The notes under the pieces were generated by a model. It did not search any database. It had not been told where the DNA came from and saw only the letters and a list, made by a program, of their open reading frames with translations. A program made the translations under genes and the position numbers. Of a DNA stretch of 64,000 nucleotides, positions 42,814-50,761 are shown piece after piece. The stretch lies in contig NZ_JBLUWW010000003.1 of the NCBI RefSeq assembly GCF_048323655.1, positions 434,001 through 498,000 of the forward strand. Reading direction: 5' to 3'. This DNA is from Salinimicrobium soli (GTDB taxonomy: Bacteria; Bacteroidota; Bacteroidia; Flavobacteriales; Flavobacteriaceae). The first letter of the stretch is position 1, and the number at the start of each line of letters is the position of its first letter.

Positions 42814-43982
42814 AGAAAGTTTGTGTAGTGACCGGAACGAGAGCAGAGTTCGGTCTCATGTATTGGTTAATAAAATACCTTGATGAAGATCCGGATTTAG
42901 AGCTGCAAATTATTGTGACAGGAATGCATCTTTCTCCTGAATTCGGATTGACATATAAAGATATTGAAAAAGAGGGATTCAAGATTTCAAGGAAGATTGA
43001 AATACTTCTGTCATCAGATACTGAGGTGGGTATTTGCAAATCGATGGGTCTTGCTCTGATAAGCTTTTCTGAAGCCTTTCAGGATTTAAGTCCGGATATC
43101 GTAGTACTTCTGGGAGATAGATTCGAGATTTTTTCTGCAGCTGCGGCCGCAATGATTGGTAAGGTACCGGTTGCTCATTTACATGGAGGAGAAGCTACTG
43201 AAGGGTTAATAGATGAACCAATCAGACATTCTGTAACTAAGATGTCTCACCTTCATTTTACTGCCACTGAAGTATATAGAAAAAGAGTGATCCAAATGGG
43301 AGAGCATCCTTCTAGGGTTTTTAATGTAGGTACTCCTGGTTTAGATAATATTTATAAGCTGGATTTGCTGGATAGAGCGTCTTTAGAAAAGTCTATTGGC
43401 TTTAAGCTTAACAGGAGAAATCTTTTGATTACTTTCCACCCGGTTACTCTGGAGAGTAATACTGCAGAAGGACAATTTAAAGAATTACTGATAGCTGTTG
43501 ACGGGTTGGAGGAGACTAATCTGATCTTTACTAAACCTAACTCCGACACTAACGGAAGAATTATTATTAACTTAATTGACAGTTACGTCGCAAAAAATCC
43601 AGAAAAAGCATGTGCCTTTACTTCTTTAGGGCAGTTGAGGTATTTATCAGCACTAAAGCATGTTGACGCAGTACTGGGGAATTCTTCGAGTGGGCTCACA
43701 GAAGCACCTAGTTTCAAAATTGCGACTATAGATATAGGAGACAGGCAAAAGGGAAGACTGAAGGCTATGAGTGTAATTTCTTGTGAACCAGAGGAGAGGT
43801 CAATTCGGCAAGCTATAGAAACTGCTTTTTCTAAAGATTTTAAAGAAAAGCTACATTCCGTCAAGAATCCTTATGGAGAAGGTGGAGCATCAGAAAAGAT
43901 CATTAAAATATTGAAGGAATTTGATTATTCTGATATTTTGAAAAAAAAATTCTACGATATTAATTATAAAATAAAAGAATGA
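42810..43982 (+). CDS. legG: Hydrolysing 2-epimerase (NeuC/LegG)
   Basis: The 390-residue GT-B-fold enzyme begins KKVCVVTGTRAEFGLMYWL and contains HLHGGEATEGLIDEPIRHSVTK and GNSSSGLTEAP, the NeuC signature. It removes the nucleotide and inverts C2 to give the free manno-configured amino sugar used by the synthase. 4-base overlaps with neighbours. Confidence 0.94.
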   Translation: MKKVCVVTGTRAEFGLMYWLIKYLDEDPDLELQIIVTGMHLSPEFGLTYKDIEKEGFKISRKIEILLSSDTEVGICKSMGLALISFSEAFQDLSPDIVVLLGDRFEIFSAAAAAMIGKVPVAHLHGGEATEGLIDEPIRHSVTKMSHLHFTATEVYRKRVIQMGEHPSRVFNVGTPGLDNIYKLDLLDRASLEKSIGFKLNRRNLLITFHPVTLESNTAEGQFKELLIAVDGLEETNLIFTKPNSDTNGRIIINLIDSYVAKNPEKACAFTSLGQLRYLSALKHVDAVLGNSSSGLTEAPSFKIATIDIGDRQKGRLKAMSVISCEPEERSIRQAIETAFSKDFKEKLHSVKNPYGEGGASEKIIKILKEFDYSDILKKKFYDINYKIKE

Positions 43983-44860
43983 AAATCTTTTTTATAGGTA
44001 CTGTTTCATTTTCAAAAAAGAGCCTTGAGAAATTATTATCTCTCCACGCTGAAATAGTTGGCGTAGCAACAAAATCAAAATCAGCATTTAATGCGGATCA
44101 TGTAGACTTGACTCCGATATGCGAAAAAAATAGTATTCCGGTTAAATATATAAAAGATATAAATGCTCCACATGTTTTGGAGTGGATAGAAAGTTTAAAA
44201 CCTGATGTTATTTTTTGCTTTGGTTGGTCAAGTCTTATAAAGAAGGAATTGCTAGAACTAACAAACCTGGGCATTGTTGGTTTTCACCCTACTGCCTTGC
44301 CTGCGAACCGAGGAAGACATCCTCTTATCTGGAGCATTTTTCTTGGTCTTGAGAAAGGGGCTACTACCTTTTTCTTTATGGAGGAAGGTGCAGATGATGG
44401 AGATATTTTGTCACAAAAAACTTTTTCCATAAATTATAAAGATGATGCTGCTTCCGTCTATTCAAAGATGGAGCATAGTGCCCTGGAACAAATAGAAGAA
44501 TTTATCCCGAAACTAAAGAAAGGAAGTTATCAAAGGATTAAACAAGATCATACAAAGGGGAATATTTGGCGTAAAAGGGACATTGAAGACGGGGAAATAG
44601 ATTTTAGAATGTCTTCCCGCGCAATTTACAATCTTGTAAGGGCATTAACTAAACCGTATTTCGGTGCACATTTATACTATAATAATAAAGAAGTGAAGAT
44701 CTGGAAAGTTAAGGAAGAAGATTATTCAGGCAATAATATTGAACCGGGGAAGATATTAAATGTAGAGGAAGGAGAAATACTTGTAAAGACCTATGACGGT
44801 GCCATAAAAATCCTCTGTCATGAATTCCAGAAAATGCCATTAAAAGGAGAATATTTATGA
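43979..44860 (+). CDS. Formyltransferase-family protein of sugar pathway
   Basis: The 293-residue protein has the methionyl-tRNA-formyltransferase-like catalytic domain with GFHPTALPANRGRHP (His103) and GADDGDI (Asp139) at the canonical 36-residue spacing, then an OB-like C-terminal domain. The Asn of the usual Asn-x-His-x36-Asp triad is Gly101 here. In a nonulosonate operon and next to a deacetylase gene it is expected to N-formylate an amino sugar using 10-formyl-THF; exact substrate and activity with the missing Asn are uncertain. Confidence 0.82.
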   Translation: MKIFFIGTVSFSKKSLEKLLSLHAEIVGVATKSKSAFNADHVDLTPICEKNSIPVKYIKDINAPHVLEWIESLKPDVIFCFGWSSLIKKELLELTNLGIVGFHPTALPANRGRHPLIWSIFLGLEKGATTFFFMEEGADDGDILSQKTFSINYKDDAASVYSKMEHSALEQIEEFIPKLKKGSYQRIKQDHTKGNIWRKRDIEDGEIDFRMSSRAIYNLVRALTKPYFGAHLYYNNKEVKIWKVKEEDYSGNNIEPGKILNVEEGEILVKTYDGAIKILCHEFQKMPLKGEYL

Positions 44861-45528
44861 AAAAAGTTTTAGTTGTATCTGCTCATCCAGATGATGAAAT
44901 CTTGGGTGCTGGCGGGACTTTATTTAAGCATATTAACCAGGGAGATCAAGTATATTGGTTGATTACTACTAATATTGCTGAAAAACAAGGTTTTACAAAA
45001 GAAAGAGTGAAGTCCAGGCAAGAGGAAATTCAAAAAATTGAAAAGTTAGTAGGAATTTCAAAGACGTTTTTCCTGAATTTCCCTACTATGTCACTTTCTT
45101 CACGGGATCTCGTTGTTATGGTTCCTAGAATCTCAGAAATATTTTTTGAAATAGAACCTGAAGTAGTGTACTGCATGAATAGATCAGATGCCCATTCTGA
45201 CCATAGAATTACTTTTGATGCAGTTCTGGCCTGCACCAAATCTTTCCGATATCCGTTTATCAAACAGGTATTGATGTATGAATGTATTTCTGAGACAGAA
45301 TTTGCACCTGCTTTACCCGAAAAAGTATTTATTCCTAATTATTTTGTAGATATTTCGGCCTATATGGAGAAAAAAATAGAAGCTATGAGAATTTATGAAT
45401 CTGAACTTGGGAAACATCCTTTCCCGAGGTCTGAAAGAAATATAGAAGCGCTTGCTACTTATAGAGGAGCTAATATTGGAGCAGAATATGCTGAAGCATT
45501 TCAACTCATAAAATACATCGATAAGTAA
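44857..45528 (+). CDS. PIG-L family deacetylase
   Basis: The 223-residue zinc-dependent N-deacetylase has AHPDDE (9-14) and HSDH (113-116), the two metal and catalytic motifs of the GlcNAc-PI/LmbE family. Between the formyltransferase and ptmE genes (4-base and 1-base overlaps) it probably removes an N-acetyl group from the legionaminic intermediate or CMP-sugar, exposing an amine for formylation. Confidence 0.9.
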   Translation: MKKVLVVSAHPDDEILGAGGTLFKHINQGDQVYWLITTNIAEKQGFTKERVKSRQEEIQKIEKLVGISKTFFLNFPTMSLSSRDLVVMVPRISEIFFEIEPEVVYCMNRSDAHSDHRITFDAVLACTKSFRYPFIKQVLMYECISETEFAPALPEKVFIPNYFVDISAYMEKKIEAMRIYESELGKHPFPRSERNIEALATYRGANIGAEYAEAFQLIKYIDK

Positions 45529-46580
45529 TGAACTTCAACCTAGACAATATTATTATTAAGGAGGATAAGTCAGTAATAGAAGGTCTTAAAAAACTTAATA
45601 ATATTCGGGATGTAAGCAGATTAATATTATTTGTAAAAGATTCTAATGATAGTATAATTGGGTCTCTTACTGATGGTGATGTAAGAAGATCCTTGGTTTC
45701 TCATGCTGATCTAAATAAGAAAGTCGGGGAGATTTGCAATAAAAATTTCATCTTTGAATATGAAACTGAGGGTTTTCTTGATTTGAAATCGTTCCGGAAA
45801 AAGGATATACAAATTTTACCAATTCTGGATAAAGAAAAAAAATTGGTGAGGATTATTGATCTGGATAGGACCAAATCTGTCCTTCCCATGGAATGTATGA
45901 TCATGGCCGGTGGCCGCGGAAAAAGGCTCAGTCCTCTTACGGATACAGTACCAAAGCCCATGCTTCCTTTAGGCGAAAAACCAATTATTGAACATAATAT
46001 TGATAGGCTTATTTCTTTTGGAGTAAAGAAAATTTACATTTCCGTAAAATACCTTGGGGAACAAATTCAGGAGTATTTTGCTGATGGCAAAAGTAAAGGA
46101 ATTGAGATTGAATATATATGGGAAGAAAAACCTTTAGGCACTGCCGGTGCATTAGCGTTAGTGGATAACTTTCAAACAGACCAAATACTTCTTATGAATA
46201 GTGATCTTTTTACTGACGTAGATTTTGAAGATCTGTATCTGGAATTTATCAAAAACAATGCTGACATGGCAGTGGCCTCTACCGAATATAAGATTGCCGT
46301 CCCGTATGCCGTTTTTGAAACTCATAATAATATGGTTACAAATTTCAAGGAAAAACCAACTTATGTCTATCATTCAAATGCCGGAATTTATATTTTAAAA
46401 AGGAGCTTGATAAAAAAAATCCCGAGGAATGAGTTCTATGACATTACTGATTTAATGGAGAAGCTTTCTATTGAAGGAGGTAAGCTAGTTCATAATCCCA
46501 TTTTGGGATACTGGATTGATATTGGTAAACCTTTAGATTATCAACAAGCTCAGGAATTTGTAAAACATATAATAAAATGA
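45528..46580 (+). CDS. ptmE: PtmE-like sugar-1-phosphate nucleotidyltransferase with N-terminal CBS pair
   Basis: The 350-residue protein has a CBS domain pair (residues ~5-115) fused to a nucleotidyltransferase (CMIMAGGRGKRLSPLTDTVPKP from 123; later MNSDLFTDVDFEDL and YWIDIGKPLDYQQAQEF). The same fusion occurs in Campylobacter PtmE, the glucosamine-1-phosphate guanylyltransferase that starts the GDP-linked legionaminic pathway. It overlaps its neighbours by 1 and 4 bases. Confidence 0.87.
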   Translation: MNFNLDNIIIKEDKSVIEGLKKLNNIRDVSRLILFVKDSNDSIIGSLTDGDVRRSLVSHADLNKKVGEICNKNFIFEYETEGFLDLKSFRKKDIQILPILDKEKKLVRIIDLDRTKSVLPMECMIMAGGRGKRLSPLTDTVPKPMLPLGEKPIIEHNIDRLISFGVKKIYISVKYLGEQIQEYFADGKSKGIEIEYIWEEKPLGTAGALALVDNFQTDQILLMNSDLFTDVDFEDLYLEFIKNNADMAVASTEYKIAVPYAVFETHNNMVTNFKEKPTYVYHSNAGIYILKRSLIKKIPRNEFYDITDLMEKLSIEGGKLVHNPILGYWIDIGKPLDYQQAQEFVKHIIK

Positions 46581-47272
46581 TAGCGATAATACCAGCTAGG
46601 GGAGGATCTAAAGGAGTTCCCGAAAAAAATATCAAAGAATTAGAAGGAAAACCTTTAATTCAATATACTATTGATGCAGCTAAAGAGGTTTTTGAAGATA
46701 GGAATATTATTGTAAGTACTGATAGTGAAAAAATTAAAAAAATTGTTGAAAGTTTAGGTCTCGAGGTTCCTTTCATACGCCCGGCAGAACTTGCCCGAGA
46801 TAAATCTGGCACTCAAGAAGTTTTACAGCATGCCTTGAATTTTGTAGAAAGCAAAGGAATCTTTCCACAGATATTGATTTTACTTCAGCCAACTTCACCT
46901 TTTAGAAATGCAACTCATATTAACGAAGCTTTGAAACTGTATAATAATGATTTAGATATGGTAGTTTCTGTTAAAGAAGCTAAATCAAATCCATATTATA
47001 TATTAAAGGAGGAAAATAGTCAGGGATTTTTAGAGAATTCTAAAAAAGGAAATTTTATCAGGAGACAAGATTGTCCAAAGGTTTGGGAATTGAACGGAGC
47101 AATATATATAATAAATGTGAAGTCAATGAAAGCTAAAAACATCTCTGATTTTACTAAGGTTAAAAAATATGTGATGGACCAATTTTGTTCCCATGATATC
47201 GACAATTTATATGATTGGAAAATTGCCGAAACTCTGATGAAGGAAAATATAAAGTGTGGTAATAAAATTTAA
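46577..47272 (+). CDS. legF: CMP-nonulosonate synthetase (NeuA/LegF)
   Basis: The 231-residue cytidylyltransferase begins MIAIIPARGGSKGVPEKNI, the CTP-binding signature, with LLQPTSPFRN and the RRQDCPKVWELNGAIYI segment of NeuA/LegF/PseF proteins. It activates the nonulosonic acid as its CMP derivative. Last gene of the overlapping 38861-47272 series. Confidence 0.93.
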   Translation: MIAIIPARGGSKGVPEKNIKELEGKPLIQYTIDAAKEVFEDRNIIVSTDSEKIKKIVESLGLEVPFIRPAELARDKSGTQEVLQHALNFVESKGIFPQILILLQPTSPFRNATHINEALKLYNNDLDMVVSVKEAKSNPYYILKEENSQGFLENSKKGNFIRRQDCPKVWELNGAIYIINVKSMKAKNISDFTKVKKYVMDQFCSHDIDNLYDWKIAETLMKENIKCGNKI

Positions 47273-47286
47273 AGGTATTGGAAAGA

Positions 47287-48750
47287 ATGAAAATCTTAGT
47301 GGCTCAAATAATCGGATATGGTTCCTACGGAAAAGGACTAATGTTGGAAGAACTTCAAAACCTTATTAATGAAAAACCTGGAGCGGAAATTTACTATTTG
47401 ACCTGTTCCAATACATTTAATGCCTGCTATTTCAATCCCTATTCAAAACCTGAAATCTGTTATTTATGCAAAGAAGGTAAAATAAATAGTTTAAGCTTAA
47501 TTGAGGGGAATTTTCAGCATATAAAAATCGAAGATTTACTAAGAAATGAAGACAAGAGAGAATCGAAATACTTTGTTAACAATATTACCCAAGTAAAATT
47601 TGATCTCAGGTATGAAAATTTTAAGGTCGGTGAATCGGCACTTTCTACTTATATTTCCACAACTAGGGATCGAGATCTTGAGTTGGTTGAAGATAGTTTC
47701 GTTAAACAATTAATTTATAACGGTGTAAGTCTTTACATTGCGCTCAAAAGATTTTGTGAGAGTAAGGATATTAATGTAATATATAATTTCAATGGTAGAC
47801 ATATCTATAATAGAGCAGTTATGGATGTTGGACTAGCTACAGGAATTCCCATATTTAATGTCGAATTACCTCGAGTCGGGGGGGCAGTTGAACATTTTGA
47901 AAATGTATTACCTCACACAATATTGTATAAACAGAAGTTATTTAATGAGACCTGGGCGAATTCAAAGTTAGCTGAAGAAGAAAAAATTAATATAGCTTCT
48001 GAATATTTTATCAAACGGAGGTCAGGAACCAAAGTAAATGCTAGAAGTTTCACCGAAGATCAACACAAAAATACTTTACCAAAAGATGTGGATTATGGAA
48101 AGAATACAGTTGTATTATATACAAGTTCAGATGATGAATTTGCAGCAATTGGCGAAGAATTCTCTAATCCTTATTTCAAAGATCAGAATGATGGGTTGTT
48201 TTATGTTGCGAAATTATTTCATGAAAAATTTCCCGATCAAAATTTGATAATTAGAATACATCCAAATTTTGCAGGAGTAGATTTTGATTATGCTAAAAAA
48301 ATATATGCCCTAAAAGGAAAGTATCAGAATGTCCATTTAGTAGAGCCTGATAGTAAAGTAGATTCTTATGCTTTGTTAGATGTGGCTGATAAAGTGATCA
48401 CCTTCGGTTCGAGTATTACTACTGAAGCAACTTTTTGGCAGAAGCCTGTAATAATGTTAGGGAAATCATTCTTTTCCGGTATGAATGTTGCTTATGAGCC
48501 CTCCAAAATTGACGATTTGGAAGGGCTTTTAAAAAATAATTTAGCTCCAAAACCTAAAACCGGATCATTGAAATTCGGTTTTTATTTAATTAAAGGAGGA
48601 GCAGAGGCTAATTTTTATAATAGAGATAATAAAGGTCTAACATATTTCAAAGGCAGACGACTTTACTTTTATAGTGCAAAACAAATAATTATTTCCAAAA
48701 TTATTGAGAAGGCAAATAGGCTTTTTGGAATAAGAATATTTGTTAAATAA
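47287..48750 (+). CDS. Putative GT-B transferase, capsule-synthesis (KpsS-like) type
   Basis: ATG 47287 gives 487 residues without signal peptide. The C-terminal half has LIIRIHPN, then VDSYALLDVADKVITFGSSITTEA and KPVIMLGKS, which resemble the nucleotide-binding half of capsule polysaccharide synthesis proteins that use CMP-Kdo or related donors. Directly after the CMP-nonulosonate synthetase gene, it is a candidate transferase for that sugar. Family assignment is by pattern only. Confidence 0.6.
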   Translation: MKILVAQIIGYGSYGKGLMLEELQNLINEKPGAEIYYLTCSNTFNACYFNPYSKPEICYLCKEGKINSLSLIEGNFQHIKIEDLLRNEDKRESKYFVNNITQVKFDLRYENFKVGESALSTYISTTRDRDLELVEDSFVKQLIYNGVSLYIALKRFCESKDINVIYNFNGRHIYNRAVMDVGLATGIPIFNVELPRVGGAVEHFENVLPHTILYKQKLFNETWANSKLAEEEKINIASEYFIKRRSGTKVNARSFTEDQHKNTLPKDVDYGKNTVVLYTSSDDEFAAIGEEFSNPYFKDQNDGLFYVAKLFHEKFPDQNLIIRIHPNFAGVDFDYAKKIYALKGKYQNVHLVEPDSKVDSYALLDVADKVITFGSSITTEATFWQKPVIMLGKSFFSGMNVAYEPSKIDDLEGLLKNNLAPKPKTGSLKFGFYLIKGGAEANFYNRDNKGLTYFKGRRLYFYSAKQIIISKIIEKANRLFGIRIFVK

Positions 48751-48759
48751 TACAATTTT

Positions 48760-50574
48760 ATGATTGCTTTGAAGAAATTAATGCGGAACAATTTTCAATA
48801 CTTTTTCTATTTCTACAGTTATCTTAAGTACCGGCTATTTATCGCCTTTAGTTTAAGTTTCTCAAGGGGAGTATTAGATGGTTTTGGGCTGGCGATGTTT
48901 ATACCTCTCTTAAAAATGTCCTCCGCCGGTTCAGAAGACATGGAGGATGATGGTCTTGGTAATTTAAGTTTCTTACCTGAGTTTTTAAACAGTATTGGGA
49001 TTAGCCTTAATATCAGGAATATATTACTTATCATTCTTACATTTTTCTGTTTTAAGGGTATTGTAGCTTTTTTAGAAGGATATACCCGGGTGACTTACCA
49101 GCAATTATTCATGCGTGAAATAAGGTTAAGTAATATCAGGTTGCTCAACACCTTTAAGTTTAGTGAATTTGTTAAATCCGATGTAGGTAAAATTCAAAAT
49201 ACCTTTAGTGCGGAAGTAGGCCGAGTAAATATTGCCTATAAAAGTTATTTTAAAGCTATAGAATATGGTGTTCTGGTTTTGGTATATGTTTCCTTTGCCT
49301 TTGCTGCAAATACACGCTTTGCAATTCTGGTTGCACTAGGTGGAATTCTAACGAATTCTTTATTTAAGTGGCTATTTAAAAAGACAAAAAAGTTATCGGC
49401 AAAATATACTAGGAGTGCTCATGGTTTTCAAGGTTTATTGATTCAGCACGTAGCTAATTTTAAATATTTAAAGGCTTCGGGTTTAAATTTTAGATATGGG
49501 AATAAATTAAATGACAATATCACAGAATTAGAAGAAGTTCAAAAGGACTTGGGCATTGTAGACTCTTTACTTCGAGCACTTAGAGAACCATTAACCATCT
49601 TAGTAGTGGTAATAGCAATCTTAATTCAGGTGAAATATTTTGATTCAGACATTGGCCTCATAATTCTCAGTTTATTATTTCTCTACAGGGCCTTGACTTT
49701 TTTATTAGCACTACAGGAGCATTGGAACAAATTCCTGGGTGTCTCCGGCTCCCTAGAGAATATGACAGAATTTACTCAGGAATTAAAAAGAAATAAGGAT
49801 AGAAATGGTCGTTTAAATTTCAAAGGGTTTCAAGAAAAGATTAAAATTGATGACCTTCATTTCAAATTTAATAATACCCCGGTTTTATCAGGCTTAAATT
49901 TGGAAATAAATAAGAATGAAACCATTGCAATAGTTGGTGAGAGTGGTTCCGGTAAATCTACCCTAATGAATATTCTGTCGGGTCTTTTATTACCTGATAA
50001 AGGGGAAGTATTAATAGATGGTGTACCTATAAATCAATTAGATCTTGTTACATATAGAAGAAAGATTGGCTATATTGCTCAGGAGGCTCCTGTTTTTAAT
50101 GATAGCGTCTTCAATAATATAACCTTTTGGGCAGAAAAGAATCCAGAGAATATTGAGAAATTTAACCAGGCTATTAAAAAGGCTGCTCTTTATGATTTTA
50201 TTTATTCTTTGAAGGACAAGGAAAATGAAATATTGGGTAATAATGGTATCAACATTAGCGGTGGACAAAAACAACGTTTATCGATTGCCAGAGAGTTATA
50301 TAAAGATGTTGATTTTCTCTTTATGGACGAGGCAACTTCTGCTTTGGATGGAGAAACTGAAGCTGCAATACAGTCGAACATTGACAAATTGAAAGGGCAA
50401 TATACTATTGTAATGATAGCGCACAGATTAGCTACAGTAAAGAATGCGGACAGAATAATAGTACTGAAAGAGGGCACAATCGAGAGTGCAGGTAGTTTTA
50501 AGGAGTTAGCCCAAACTTCACGTGTTTTTCAAGACATGATACAATTACAAGGTATGTCCACAGAAAAAGTATAG
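48760..50574 (+). CDS. ABC transporter, fused permease/ATPase (MsbA/PglK-like flippase candidate)
   Basis: The 604-residue half-transporter has about six membrane helices (~20-320) and a C-terminal ATPase with Walker A GESGSGKST (393-401), signature SGGQKQRL (500-507) and Walker B FLFMDEATSALD (Asp523, Glu524). Exporters of this type flip lipid-linked oligosaccharides (PglK) or lipid A (MsbA). No Wzx was found in the window, so this protein is the best candidate for moving the lipid-linked repeat unit. Confidence 0.88.
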   Translation: MIALKKLMRNNFQYFFYFYSYLKYRLFIAFSLSFSRGVLDGFGLAMFIPLLKMSSAGSEDMEDDGLGNLSFLPEFLNSIGISLNIRNILLIILTFFCFKGIVAFLEGYTRVTYQQLFMREIRLSNIRLLNTFKFSEFVKSDVGKIQNTFSAEVGRVNIAYKSYFKAIEYGVLVLVYVSFAFAANTRFAILVALGGILTNSLFKWLFKKTKKLSAKYTRSAHGFQGLLIQHVANFKYLKASGLNFRYGNKLNDNITELEEVQKDLGIVDSLLRALREPLTILVVVIAILIQVKYFDSDIGLIILSLLFLYRALTFLLALQEHWNKFLGVSGSLENMTEFTQELKRNKDRNGRLNFKGFQEKIKIDDLHFKFNNTPVLSGLNLEINKNETIAIVGESGSGKSTLMNILSGLLLPDKGEVLIDGVPINQLDLVTYRRKIGYIAQEAPVFNDSVFNNITFWAEKNPENIEKFNQAIKKAALYDFIYSLKDKENEILGNNGINISGGQKQRLSIARELYKDVDFLFMDEATSALDGETEAAIQSNIDKLKGQYTIVMIAHRLATVKNADRIIVLKEGTIESAGSFKELAQTSRVFQDMIQLQGMSTEKV

Positions 50575-50667
50575 AAATGGCGGTGATAAAAAATAAAATG
50601 ACTACCAATAATAGAATAAATGACAATGTTTAATCGGATTTTTAGCTTCATAATTGGACCTTTCCTG

Positions 50668-50707
50668 GATTAAAAGTTCGCTTCAGAACTTTTAATCATC
50701 CCTTTTT
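50668..50707 (+). terminator. Terminator before the aldolase cassette
   Basis: A 12-bp stem gattaaaagttc/gaacttttaatc (50668-50679 with 50686-50697) is followed by atccctttttg. It separates the ABC transporter operon from the next gene group, the first clear break in the locus since rfbA. Confidence 0.75.
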
Positions 50708-50726
50708 GACTCTTCATTAGAAGAAA

Positions 50727-50742
50727 TTGTTAACGATAACAA
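50727..50742. promoter_or_regulatory. LacI-family-type operator palindrome
   Basis: ttgttaacgataacaa has 6-base inverted arms (50727-50732, 50737-50742) around acga. The core TGTTAACGATAACA has the central CG step typical of LacI-family operators and is very close to the E. coli GntR-type site. It lies 20 bases upstream of the aldolase start codon, where a bound repressor would block initiation or early elongation. Confidence 0.55.
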
Positions 50743-50761
50743 AAATTCAAATTTAAAAACT

